Shown here: positions 23,074 through 33,439 of the stretch, piece by piece
Layout of the letters: the number at the start of each line of letters is the position of its first letter
Numbering within the stretch: position 1 is the first letter of the stretch
Source: Hypericum androsaemum
Taxonomy: Eukaryota; Streptophyta; Magnoliopsida; Malpighiales; Hypericaceae
DNA: 64,000 bases
Assembly: GCA_963995505.1 (NCBI GenBank)
Contig: OZ023184.1
Span: forward strand, 18,846,228-18,910,227
Direction of reading: 5' to 3'
Notes under the pieces: model-generated
What the model saw: only the letters and a program-made list of their open reading frames with translations
Told to the model about the DNA's origin: nothing
Databases searched by the model: none
Program-made: the position numbers and the translations under genes

Positions 23074-23227
23074 TAGGGCTTTACCCCGAGGGGAGCCCTT
23101 CCAGAAATTCTCGACGGCCCAGGGTGAACCTAGGCCGAGGAGGGGGTTTGGAAATAGTTTTCAACCAGCAATAGACGCGCCTCGGTTAGAACCTCATAAG
23201 CTGCGTCATTGCCCCAAGCGCAAAGAT
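23074..23227 (-). ncRNA. U4: U4 spliceosomal snRNA
   Basis: On the minus strand the RNA begins ATCTTTGCGCTTGGGGCAAT, the canonical plant U4 5' end that pairs with U6. It continues through GAGGTTCTAACCGAGGCGCG, the 5' stem-loop and stem II region, then TTGCTGGTTGAAAACTATTT and the central pyrimidine-rich stem. The Sm site is AATTTCTGG, followed by a 3' stem-loop around CTCCCCTCGGGG. About 154 nt, the normal length. Downstream CAATATTAGGCAAAAGTTTA resembles the 3' box. U4 chaperones U6 in the tri-snRNP. It lies 244 bp from, and divergent to, the DEAD-box helicase start. Confidence 0.95.
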
Positions 23228-23252
23228 AACGTTTCCTGCGTAACCTGTGCGT

Positions 23253-23303
23253 TTTTATATAACCTCGTCCCGATCCCGCTTCATGCTGTTACCGATGTGG
23301 GAT
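23253..23303 (-). promoter_or_regulatory. snRNA promoter (USE plus TATA) of U4
   Basis: A perfect USE, ATCCCACATCG, at 23303-23293 and TATATAAAA at 23261-23253 are about 31 bp apart on the minus strand. The RNA starts 34 bp further on. The divergent helicase gene may share this short intergenic region. Confidence 0.9.
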
Positions 23304-23470
23304 TGTGTCCCTTGCGCTCCAAGCGGAATCAGAAGCAACGACCGGTCACCCGCCTACCCACAGAGTGCTGAAAGGGTTTAAGCACACAAACGATAAACCC
23401 ATCTATAGACCTTCTATCTTTTCTATCCCATTTGGGAAAGGAAAAAAACAAAATAAATAGGAAAAAAGAA

Positions 23471-26461
23471 ATGCTAATTTGCAGGTGTTCGGCTTTAACG
23501 CTGCACCTCCATAGGCTCCCGCCGAAGCCCGCCTTGTTCTTCTCCATTCCCACCTTCAAGTCAGAGCCCTTGAGGAGACTTTCCTCCGCGGCGGCGGCGG
23601 CGGCCCCGGGCGGGGCGGAGACCTTCTTCGCGGACGACACCGTTTCCTGGGCCTCCCTCGGCCTCCCCACCCGCCTCTCCAACTCCCTCTCCACCGCAGG
23701 ACTCGACAGGCCCTCGTCTGTCCAGGTGAATTCCCGAAACTGCCCCGCCCTTGCTTATTAATTTTATACGCTAATTGAGGCGGTTTGGTGTGGTGTGGTT
23801 TAGGCTGCTAGTGTGGGGCCCGTACTGTCAGGGAAGGACGTGGTGATCGCGGCGGAGACGGGGAGCGGGAAGACGCTTTCCTATTTGGTGCCTTTGATTC
23901 ACAGGCTCGGGAGCGGGCAAGCGGTGGGACGGGGCTCGGTCGAGGAGGGTGGGGAGTCCATGTCCCTTGTGCTTTGTCCCAATGTGACTCTCTGTGAGCA
24001 GGTGGTGAGGATGGGGAGTGTACTTCACGGCGAGGATGGCGAGCCGCTCGTTAAGATAGCGGCGATATGTGGCAGAAATGTAATTGCTTTGGATCGCTCC
24101 CGTTTGTTAGAGATGTCTTTGTTCTGGTGGTGTTTTGTAAGGTGTTTGGATTTTGTTGTTGCAGGGGTGGCCGGTTGAACGGTCGAATATTGTTGTGTCA
24201 ACGCCAGCAGCTCTGTTGAACAATATCGAGCCTGCAAAGGATCGGAGGTTGAATTTTCTACGTGGTGTAAAATATGTGGTAAAGTTTTTGTCTTGGTCTT
24301 GTGAACTGGGCATTGTGGGAGGCAGGCACGTGTTTGATTGATTTGGTTCATTTTGGCCGTGTTGAAATTGGTGATCTGCAGGTTTTTGATGAGGCAGACA
24401 TGCTGCTTTGCGGCAGCTTCCAGAACCAGGTTGTTCGATTATTGAACATGCTCCGGTTTGATGAGAAAAGGTTGTCTTGGATGAACAAATCTACCCCCGA
24501 TGTTTCTGAAGATACAGCTTTGGAGTCTGCTGCTCCTGTTGGTTTAGAAGACGAAGGCGATCTAGAAAGTATTTCTACCTCAGAAGAGGATGAGGATTTT
24601 GAGGATGAAGCTGAGCTGGAGAACTTGAACGCGGAAGGTGAAGCTGAAGCTGAAGCTGCCGTGAAAAAGGACTGGAGAAGACTCAGGAAAAGCTATGAGC
24701 GTTCAAAGCAGTACATTTTTGTGGCGGCCACCCTTCCCACTAATGGGAAAAAAACCGCTGGAGCAGTGTTGAAACGAATGTTCCCTGATGCCATTTGGGT
24801 CAATGGAAGCTACCTTCACTGCCATAATCCAAGGTACTTTGTTATTCCCAGCTTACTCTTACTTTGGTTGCTTCTTGCAGTTGGTGTAGGTGAAGTGAAA
24901 TTGCATTTTCCTTCACAAAGCTTTCTGTAACAAGCTTCCATTTTATCTTTATGTTATCATCATTTTACCATAAAATCTGCTCGGCCCTATCAATTGAACG
25001 TTGATGTCTGCCCAGTTTTGCTCCCGAATTCTCTAGCTGAAGACCGTGCAATCATTAGTCTCCATTGCCACATTAGCTTGCATTTCTTTGTTCACATAAA
25101 TTTTATTGGACTCGCAGATTGGAACAAAAATGGATTGAAGTTACATTTGATACCCAAGTGGATGAACTTGTAAAGGCAGTGAAAGAAGGATATAAACATG
25201 AAGCGTTAGGTCTTGATGTTACTGCTCCATGCCGTACTATGGTTTTTGCAAACACTGTTGAGGCTGTTGAAGGAGTGGCTAAAATATTGGAGGGAGCTGG
25301 AATTGAGTGTTATCGGTACCATAAGGACAGCTCCCTAGAGGAACGTGCAGATACATTAGCCAATTTTCAGGGGGGAGGTGGCATTTTGGTGTGCACTGAT
25401 GCTGCTGCACGTGGAGTTGATATTCCTAATGTCGCGCATGTCATTCAGGTCTGTTGTTTGACTGAGAACTTAGCTGCTTTGCTATGTGTATTGATATATA
25501 ATGAGGTGATGCAATTCTAAAGAACACTGGTTCCTCGGATTACGAAGAATGACTTCAGGTATATGGCTGGGAATTAGTATGTTGTCATCAGAAAAATGTA
25601 CAACCTTGGTTTCTTCTCAACTTATTCTTATTTATGCATTGTTTTGGACAAAACAATGTTATATGTACCGCGTTGCGGTTGTATGTATAATTGCATAACG
25701 TATGTCAACCAATAAACTTGCAAACCCATTTAGTTTGTTGTGATAGAGAAATGATGCTGCTTTATCTTACAAGTTTCTGTTTAATACAGGCAGACTTTGC
25801 CACATCTGCCGTAGATTTTCTGCACAGGGTCGGCCGTACTGCTCGAGCTGGTCAACACGGACTTGTAACTAGCCTGTACACCGAATCAAATAGGGACCTT
25901 GTCCATACAATTATTGAAGCAAAGAAGCAAGGGCAGCCGGTGGTAAATTTTTTGAACTTGCAAATAGGATTTCCAGGGGAAGTTTTTCAAGTTGTTGGGC
26001 CATCTGTTTATATTTTTAATGATTACCATGGCAGCGGAGAGACTTTACCTAAACTACAATGCACTTTTTTATATTAATATTCATTTTTGTTGATGATGGC
26101 TAAAAATGTTGTTTATGGTTACAGGAGACTGCTTTCAGTCGAAAGAGAAGCTTCAGAAACAAACTTAAAAAGAAAGGTAAACCTCTGTAATATCTTCCTC
26201 AAGGAAATCTCGTTAGAAAATAAAGATGGCCCGGCTCTTTGTTTATTCAAAGGAGAATGAATTGCTTGATCCTAGACTTAGTAGCAAAGTCATCATTTTG
26301 AAAACCTTTTTTCCTTTATCTTATGAAAATAATTCAGTTAATGACATCAAGGGACCATGATTATGAAACCAAACTTACTTTGCATCTCTCCTGGTATTAT
26401 TATTTCAGCAGCTTATAGGAGAGCTAGAGACAGACCAGTTGCTGAAATGGCAAGGGTCTAA
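23471..26461 (+). CDS. RH22-like: DEAD-box ATP-dependent RNA helicase, RH22-like
   Basis: Eight exons: 23471..23725, 23804..24079, 24165..24278, 24382..24833, 25118..25448, 25790..25942, 26125..26176, 26409..26461, about 561 residues. The N-terminus (MLICRCSALTLHLHRL...) is Arg-rich and organelle-presequence-like. Motifs in order: Q-motif region FFADDTVSWASLGL..VQ, Walker A AETGSGKT (102-109), STPAALL, DEAD (218-221), an acidic insert after motif II, motif III as AAT in place of SAT, ARGVD and HRVGRTARAG. This is the order of RH22 (At1g59990-type, recalled), associated with plastid RNA or ribosome work. The C-terminus is the uncertain part: exon 8 has a CAGCAG tandem acceptor and ends ARV-stop. 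Failure to splice intron 7 would end the protein at KKKGKPL. An upstream in-frame ATG at 23432 is possible but less likely. Confidence 0.88.
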
Positions 26462-27221
26462 GGACAGGTGTGTATTTATCAGTTTTTGTTTATGGACATT
26501 TGTTCATTCTGATTCTCATTCTTGAGGATTAATGTTAGAGAGAACAAAATGCAGGAATCAAGGATGGGCACTCGTCAAGACAAATTAGAAAAAGAATGGT
26601 CTACCATGGGATATGAGAGGGTCATTGGTACTTCTAGGAGGCTGGGACCACAGACCTAATTGATTCTGACATCGTCTCAGGAGGACAATGGCACACCTTT
26701 TTTTTTGTTGATGAAAAGTACAATGGCACATGTTCACGGGTTAGTTGATTCGAAAGAGTCAGTTCACGATGCATCTGCCAGCCATTGTCTCCTCTTCTCC
26801 ACATCGTCTTCTTCTTTCTGGTTACATAGTGGTAGATCACGTGTGTATTCATTTGTAAAGTTGTTTTGTTATGACCTAATAGGCTAATACAACAATTCGA
26901 GAGTGGTTCCTTGTAGATTTTCTAGCTCTGGATTTATTTGGTATGTCGTAACGGACCTAAATGTGAGGAGCATTTTCATTTAAACTGTCACATCTCTGTC
27001 AGATTGCTTTAGCTACCTCTTGTGACCGAGTCTGGTTCTCGCTTCTTTCGGTTATTCATTCCAAACGTAGTTACGATATGTGGGGGGAAATTGGGTAACA
27101 GCACACGGCACATTTATTTTTTAGAGGAACATACAGCATAATTAGAGTCTCCCTGATACATAATCATCACCTTATTATAGAGTAACTAGCAAAATTATAG
27201 AAGAAATGAACAATTAACAGA
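26462..27221. other. 3' ends of the helicase and glucosyltransferase genes
   Basis: Convergent 3' UTRs. A GACAG/GTGTGT donor-like site at 26467 and an AAAATGCAG acceptor-like site near 26555 suggest a possible 3' UTR intron in the helicase transcript. No independent gene. Confidence 0.4.
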
Positions 27222-28714
27222 TCATAATTCTGTTTCCTTTCCAATTCCAGGCTTGTTAGAACGTTGTAGGTGGTGGACGAAATCTTCGATCACCTTGTCA
27301 GAACTTCCACCTTCACCAACGGCTTCCTTGGCAACATGCTTCCATTTTCTCGCATTCTGCTTGATCACTTCGCTGCTCTCACCTTCCATCGCAAACTTCA
27401 AGCTCTTCACCACCTCTTCCCTCCTCACGACTCCTTTCTCATCCTCTTTGGCTCTTACTCCCACCTTCCATATCTCCTCAATGTACTTGGCATCGGGCAT
27501 CTGATCAGCCCATTGCGGGATGCCTACCATTGGCACACCGAGGCTCAACCCTTCGAGCGTTGAATTCCAACCACAGTGCGTCACGAAACAGCCAGTCGCT
27601 TGGTGTGCAAGCAACTCGAGTTGGTCGCACCATGTTATGACCAGACCCTGTTCGCTTGTAGATTCCATGAACCCCTTGGGAAGCTTTCCATGTTCGGATT
27701 CCCTCACAACCCACAAGAAATGGTGCCCACTCTCTTTCAATCCCCATGCCATTTCTTGCATCCCTTCCTCTGATAAGGACACCATGCTTCCAAATGATGC
27801 ATACACCACTGACCTTGGTGGCTTGTTTTCCAGCCAGCTTAGTGACTCCTCGCTGAGTGGCTTCCACATACTTGCTCCGTACCCTTTGTCGCCCTCAATC
27901 CGGCCATCCAAATAGGCCGAGGGAACCATTGGACCGATCAGCTTCGCCGGCCAGTGCTCTGCAATGTTTCTTGCTTCCTTTATACCATTTGAACACAGGC
28001 AGGATAATAAGTTCATATGAAAATAAGTTCAAAAAAAATAACAACAAAGATACCCGAATTACGTTGTAGTACCTCGCCTTCCAATTCTTGAAAGGTGTTA
28101 GCAAAAATCCAGTCAGCCTTGTCCGAGTTGGAGAATTGGCTCAGCTTCATGGAGAGGTAAGCCGGGTAGCTATTAGGGAACTTGACAAAGAAGGGCAAGT
28201 CCGGGAAGTTAAGAGGAGGCAGGCCAGGGATGGACAATGGCGTATCCTCCAACTTGATCGGGAGAGGAAGCAAGCCATGGTAGATTCGAGCGAAAATGTG
28301 AGTCACACAAGCCGAGTTGGTGAAGAAAGGAGCTCCAAAGATCTCATGTTGCTTGGCCACATCAAGAGCCCAAGGCAGGAAAGAGTCATAAATAACACAG
28401 TTGACAGGAAATTCTGTATCCTGAAACTTGCTGATAAGCTGGGACAGGGTGGTGGATCCCTTCTCCCGGAAGGACTCGAGGAACAACGTCTCGTTCTTGG
28501 CTTGTGTGAACCCGCCTTCGTCGAAGCCATCAGAGACGGCTTCGACGGAGACATTAGGCGTGCATACGGTCTTGACAACGTAAGGCGGGGCGGCGAGTGT
28601 GGCCTTGACACCTTTGGAGGCCAAGCGTTTTGCAAATTGGAGAAGAGGGTTGATATGGCCTTGGCTTGGATATGGGAGTACCACTACGTGCCCTTTGTAG
28701 CCAGATCCTTTCAT
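27222..28714 (-). CDS. UGT74B1-like: UDP-glycosyltransferase, UGT74B1-like
   Basis: Two exons, 28714..28073 and 27977..27222, give 465 residues. GT1 features: catalytic His20 in PSQGHINP, Asp of IYDSFLPW, the linker KLIGPMVPSAYLD, and a full 44-residue PSPG box at 330-373 that begins WCDQLELLAHQ and ends GIPQWADQ. The terminal Gln fits UDP-glucose use. The linker and the stretch around SAYLDGRIEGDKGYGAS match UGT74B1 better than other UGT74 members, as recalled, and the neighbours agree with the Arabidopsis UGT74B1 locus. In Brassicales that enzyme S-glucosylates thiohydroximates for glucosinolates; in other plants the acceptor is unknown. I prefer ATG 28714 over the in-frame ATG 28762, because the TATA at 28801 would leave only about a dozen bases of leader for the latter. 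The intron acceptor at 27978 is inferred. Confidence 0.9.
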
Positions 28715-28800
28715 CTTTGTGTTTTTCTTGGTTTCTTTTGCGCTTTCCGTTGGTCTTTCCAATTGCTTTCCCTTGAGTTACATGTACGCTTATGTACCTG

Positions 28801-28809
28801 TATTTATAG
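28801..28809 (-). promoter_or_regulatory. TATA box of the UGT74B1-like gene
   Basis: CTATAAATA on the minus strand. It places transcription start near 28770-28780 and gives a leader of about 60 nt to the preferred ATG. Confidence 0.7.
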
Positions 28810-28875
28810 GGTAGAAATGAAATTGGTGGGGGTATTAAGGTAAGGTAAGATGTTGAAAGTTCTATAATCTAGTGT

Positions 28876-30930
28876 TATTTCGTTAGTTTCCGAAAGAGAA
28901 ATCGAGTTCTAATTGGATAGGCTCACACCATTTTTTCCCCTCTTTGGTAATAATGGAAAATGATGGAATCATTTTTTGGCTCCAATGTTAGATTATTATA
29001 TTGCAATCGTCACCACGTAGCAAGATAATAAAAACAGTCCAACCAATTAATTTTAAAAAACGGCGTTAGAGATTGATTCTTGTTGGTTGACCACGATATT
29101 TTCTTGAAAAGGCGAGGATAGAGATTGCGATTTATGGAAACTGGCGTGGCGTCACATACTTACGTCGGTTAAACAGTCATCATCATTTGTTGAGAACTTA
29201 TAAAAAAAAAGGCATCATTTGTTGAGAAATAGACTTCGGGAAAATCTCGAGATAGAAAGAGCTCCAGGACCCCTTCCGTATAAGGAAATAATGAACCAAG
29301 CACCAGCCTGTTGCATTCTGGATCACATGGTTGGATTTGATTACTGTCTAGATGCTAACAAAAATTAATCTGGATTTGTGAAGCTCAGCCTGACATCACT
29401 AAACTACCAAACTGTATGACTATTGGTATTGTTTGGATTACAAATTTTAAGAATTTTAGTTATCGATTCTGGTTTGATTCTCTGTCTTAAGAACCAAAGA
29501 GAACCAAACTAATAGTTTTTCATTTGTTATAAGTTACTAGCAACTTACCTAAAAATGTGTTTTATTAGTACTAAGTTTTGTATTTTTCACATTCATTCTG
29601 TTTATTTGATTCTAAATCGGACAGAATTATATATTTTAGTCCAAATGGATCGAATCCTTATTGTGATTCTTGATTCTTTGATTTTTGGGGAAATCTAGTC
29701 TTGTTCAAATCATAGTAGTCGAGTTCTTCCAGAGTAGTATCTCATTGAAAGCTCGAACCTCCGGAAAGGGCCTAGGATGGAAAATAATATAGTATTGTGC
29801 AATTCGTAAGGATAAGAGACAATACTTATGGTGCAAAAAAACGGAATAGCCTGCGAAGAATCACTAATCAAATACCTCATTTAGAAGCCCACTTCTCAAT
29901 TACTATTTCGCGGGGCAATCTGCATCGATGTAATGAAAGCTACATTGAATTGAATTTTACCAAGTGTACTTTCTCCGCTTTGCACTACATTGAATTTTCC
30001 AAGTTACTGAGAAGGCTATCCGTGGTTGTATAGTACCTTGTTCTTGCTTTTTTTTAACGTAAAATATTATTTACCCATCAAAAAAGTTCTACCAAGTGTG
30101 TACGAATGTACTACACCATTAAAATTGTCAAGCACAAAATAACTCTTAAAGAAATCTAAAGATGTACAATTATCTAATAATCTAAGATATTAGATAACTG
30201 ATAACTTTGACATTAAATTCTTGAGGTCGGGTTTGTTGCTACCTGACGTAGGATTTGAAAAATCATGGTCACGTCACCCTCCCATACTACCTTGAATCGT
30301 CTTGCAAGATCTCATAATACCATTTCCGGATCTCCTCGATGCGACTCTAATTTTGAATTTAATTTTGATGGAGAAGTTGTATCACCACAAATTTTTAATC
30401 TTTTGGATCAGCAATTTCGTGTATTTGGAAGACGATTCTTGTATGACGGCACCTTGTTCTTGCTATTTGCCACTCTTGAACTTTCTTGTTATTTCGTTTG
30501 TTTCCGAAAGAGAATTCTAGTTCTAATTGGATAGGATAGTGCTTTTGGTTCTTACTCGCACCACTTTTTCTCCTGTTTGGTAATAATGGAAAATGATGGA
30601 ATCATTTTTTTGGCTCCAATGTTAGATTATTATATTGCAATCGTCACCACATAGCAAGATAATAAAAACAGTCCAACCAATTGTTAAAGTGTATTTATTG
30701 GAACCATTAATTTATATTCGAGTTAAATAAAATATTTAAAAAATATTAGCGTATTTTAAAAAACGTAAGTTCGAAACCTTGTAATTAATTTAAAACAAAC
30801 GCCAGATTGATTCTTGTTGGTTGACTACGTTATTGTCTTGAAAAGGCGAGGATAGAGATTGTGATTTATGGGGAAACTGGCATGGCGTCACTATGTATGA
30901 CGTGTGATACTCTTACGTTGGTTAAATAGT
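28876..30930. repeat. Duplicated UGT 5' flank (28876-29170 and 30488-30930)
   Basis: The UGT upstream region recurs 1.6 kb further out in the same orientation. Both contain GGTAATAATGGAAAATGATG, ATTATATTGCAATCGTCACC and GAAAAGGCGAGGATAGAGAT. The outer copy has an extra ~130 bp AT-rich insertion near 30690-30800. Similarity is roughly 90% in shared parts. The 1.3 kb between copies holds no UGT coding remnant. Confidence 0.8.
29171..30487. other. Non-coding DNA between the two copies of the UGT flank
   Basis: AT-rich with no domain-bearing frame. The phrase CACCTTGTTCTTGCT-like occurs twice (about 30032 and 30450), so part of it may also be locally duplicated. Confidence 0.4.
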
Positions 30931-32866
30931 CTCTTTGAATCTCTCTCAATTAAGTTGGTTCACATCAATTCAACACATAGTGGCTCTCAACAAGGAATCG
31001 GGCCGCACTTGTGCAGTTGGTGGGACACTGCCTCGCGCAAACAAACCTTTCTTTACATGTTCAACAAAAGGCTCCTCTTATTACCCTTTCCAGCAGAAGA
31101 AATATCAATCTTACGTCATCTTTCTGGCCCACAGAAAAGAAAAGTATAGGTTTTGGTGGGCACAATTCCAATGGAGAGATATTGTATTTGCTAGAATCAA
31201 ATACGGAACAGCAGAACTAATCAATTCGATGTGAAACTGGTGGAGAAAGGGTGGAGTGGACCATTCAATTGTACGAAAATGTACACATTACTGCAAAGGA
31301 ATACTTCGCATTTTACCAATTAGAACAAAGTGGTAAGAAACTTATACTCTCGAAGAGTCTTCAATGTATACTTTTGGTGATTTGATGCTACCATGTCCTT
31401 TACACAATACAATTTAAAAAATGCTGTTGTGGTTCAGAAGAACGTTACTTCACTGTTTGTAATTGATGCATGATTGTTAGGATCTCTACATCCTAATCTA
31501 AAACTTTAAAAAAGGTAGGTGAATTTTTTTCATTTATAAATAAGTCTATCACTCTTACATTTAGTAACGTGGTAATGGTCCAAAAACTTGCAGGTGTTCT
31601 GTTCTAGTAAACTGGTCTGGTAATCGACACTTGATATGTTTTTAATATATTAAGGGGCACTGCCCCTCCTATTTGACCAACAAAAAAAAACTGGTCTGGT
31701 TTATCTTTTTGACATTTTCTAAAATCTTTTATCTAGTGGTTACAAGCGTGAACGGGTGGTAATCTTGGATTTTTAAGATTTAATTATTTTTTTGTGTGAA
31801 GAAAAGGTAAGATTTAATTATTTTGAATCTTACCGGTTTGCAGTACGTCTTTTAGGTTTTATTTGGGTTCCATGGTTCGGAGTTTTTAGGTTTTGTGTTA
31901 ATTATTTTCAAGTATTTTGGGTCCAACGGAACCTAAAAATGATGGGCCTTGAGGCCCTCCGAGAACCCAAAAAACCAGCCCAGAAATCCTCATAGGGTAG
32001 AAATGCTGTCAAGCAAATTGGACTTCAAGCCCAAGGATCGGGCCGTTCGGCCTTGGAATTCAAATAAACGGCCTTATATATTAAACGCGTATTAAAAATA
32101 GTCACAATACCTTCACCCGATTTTTTTTTCCTATCAAAATGTGCAAGTATTTTTTTTTAAGTCACCATCATCCTGTTCCAAATACTAAATTCTCAAATAA
32201 TATAATTATTTTATTCGTGAAATTCAAACTTATACTTTAATTAAACCAATAATCTCTTCTAATTGATGTAAGCGCTTAGCCTTAGTAGTTCTTGTTCAAT
32301 AAAGCGATACGATTTTTGAGTTATTCCACCCTCACAAGTCCTGCCATCCATTTCAGGCCGGCGATATTATGCATTTCTGGTTGCGTCATACAAGCTCGCT
32401 TGTTTTATGCATTATACTAAACAATAGTGTTTCAATTAGCGAACTGTGGTCTTAAAATCATCGAAAGGTTATTATAATACAACACCAAAGTTTTAATGAC
32501 CGATCTGCACTTAATGTGATACCCTGTTTATGATATGTGCTATATGCTTAAGTGTTTTGATTTGACTATTCATATCAACAAGGTGCACTTTCTTTTCCGG
32601 CACATATCCTGAGAGAATTTCAAAATTAAACGCGTTTGGCCAGGAGTATGATTAGAATGGGTGACCTCCTGGGAAGTTTTTCAGGATGCGTGTGAGTGAG
32701 GACAAAACACGCTAGAAAAGATCTGTATTAGTCTGTAGAGACAGTCGATCAAATCACGGAGCGTTACACTTAATTAGTCGCTTAGTAGATATTCTAACAT
32801 ACTACCACTGTAAGCATTGATGATATCGCTGGAATACTTAAGAGCCGTCTACCCATTACGTAAAAA
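30931..32866. other. Intergenic DNA upstream of the AGP-like gene
   Basis: No gene recognised. Contains the small retroposon at 31610-31700. The last ~200 bp are the promoter of the AGP-like peptide gene. Confidence 0.45.
31610..31700 (+). mobile_element. Tiny 5'-truncated retroposon with 13-bp TSD
   Basis: About 65 bp ending in an A tail is flanked by perfect direct repeats AAACTGGTCTGGT (31610-31622 and 31688-31700). It includes the palindrome AGGGGCACTGCCCCT. The pattern is that of a target-primed 3' end fragment of a LINE or SINE. Confidence 0.8.
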
Positions 32867-32875
32867 TTATATAAA
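32867..32875 (+). promoter_or_regulatory. TATA box of the AGP-like peptide gene
   Basis: TTATATAAA about 108 bp upstream of the ATG at 32983, leaving an ~80-nt leader. Confidence 0.65.
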
Positions 32876-32982
32876 CCAGAGTGTCGATTTGATCTCCAAG
32901 TGAATTAATTCGTTCCTGATCATCTAGCTTTCAATAATCACGTTACAGTTGAGTGTTTCTTAACGTAATTAACTAATTAGAC

Positions 32983-33207
32983 ATGGCTTCAAGGGCTATC
33001 ATTGCTCCAACTTTGGTTGCTGCTTGTTTGGCCATCTTGGTGATGGTTGCAGCCGGGCAGGAGATGACTCCAGGCATGGTCATGCCTCCGGGGACGTACA
33101 TGGACATGGCCCCGGCCCCCGCGCCTAGCTCAACCATCGTCGTGTCGCCGTCCATGGCGGTCGGACTCCTTGCTTCTGTTGCGTCCCTTTTGCTCGTCAG
33201 GATGTGA
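32983..33207 (+). CDS. Small secreted AGP-like peptide with GPI-anchor-type C-terminus
   Basis: Single exon, 74 residues. An N-terminal hydrophobic signal peptide (residues 1 to ~24, MASRAIIAPTLVAACLA...) is followed by a short mature region with Met/Pro-rich GMVMPPGTYMDM and the glycomodule-like APAPAPSS. It ends in a hydrophobic tail (PSMAVGLLASVASLLLV) suited to GPI attachment. Such arabinogalactan peptides are processed to a 10-15 residue core, hydroxylated and glycosylated at Ala-Pro repeats, and held at the plasma membrane. GC-rich codons and a good TATA box and leader argue that it is real. The Met-rich core is not typical of AGP peptides, so a different small cell-wall peptide family is possible. 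Confidence 0.72.
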   Translation: MASRAIIAPTLVAACLAILVMVAAGQEMTPGMVMPPGTYMDMAPAPAPSSTIVVSPSMAVGLLASVASLLLVRM

Positions 33208-33439
33208 TCCGAACGTCCTTGGTTAGCCAAGACCTATAACATGATTTATTTATTCCACCGCTTTTTTATGTAATAAGTGTGATGTTGTGTCTTTGTGATC
33301 ATGTTTTCGGGGATCATACGTTGTCTGGTGTCGTGTCTGAGTTCTGATTTCTGTTGTTAATAATTCTATAAATATCAGCATCTCTGATCATCTCAAGAGC
33401 GAGCGTCGCTTATAAAAAATTATTAGAATCTTCGTATCC
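33208..33439. other. 3' UTR of the AGP-like gene meeting the pseudogene end
   Basis: A short spacer with T-rich 3' UTR-like sequence. No feature beyond that. Confidence 0.4.

Noticed and set aside
28088..28843. 251-codon open frame on the plus strand
   Set aside because: Exact antisense shadow of UGT exon 1, which has full GT1 motifs; the shadow has no recognisable domain.
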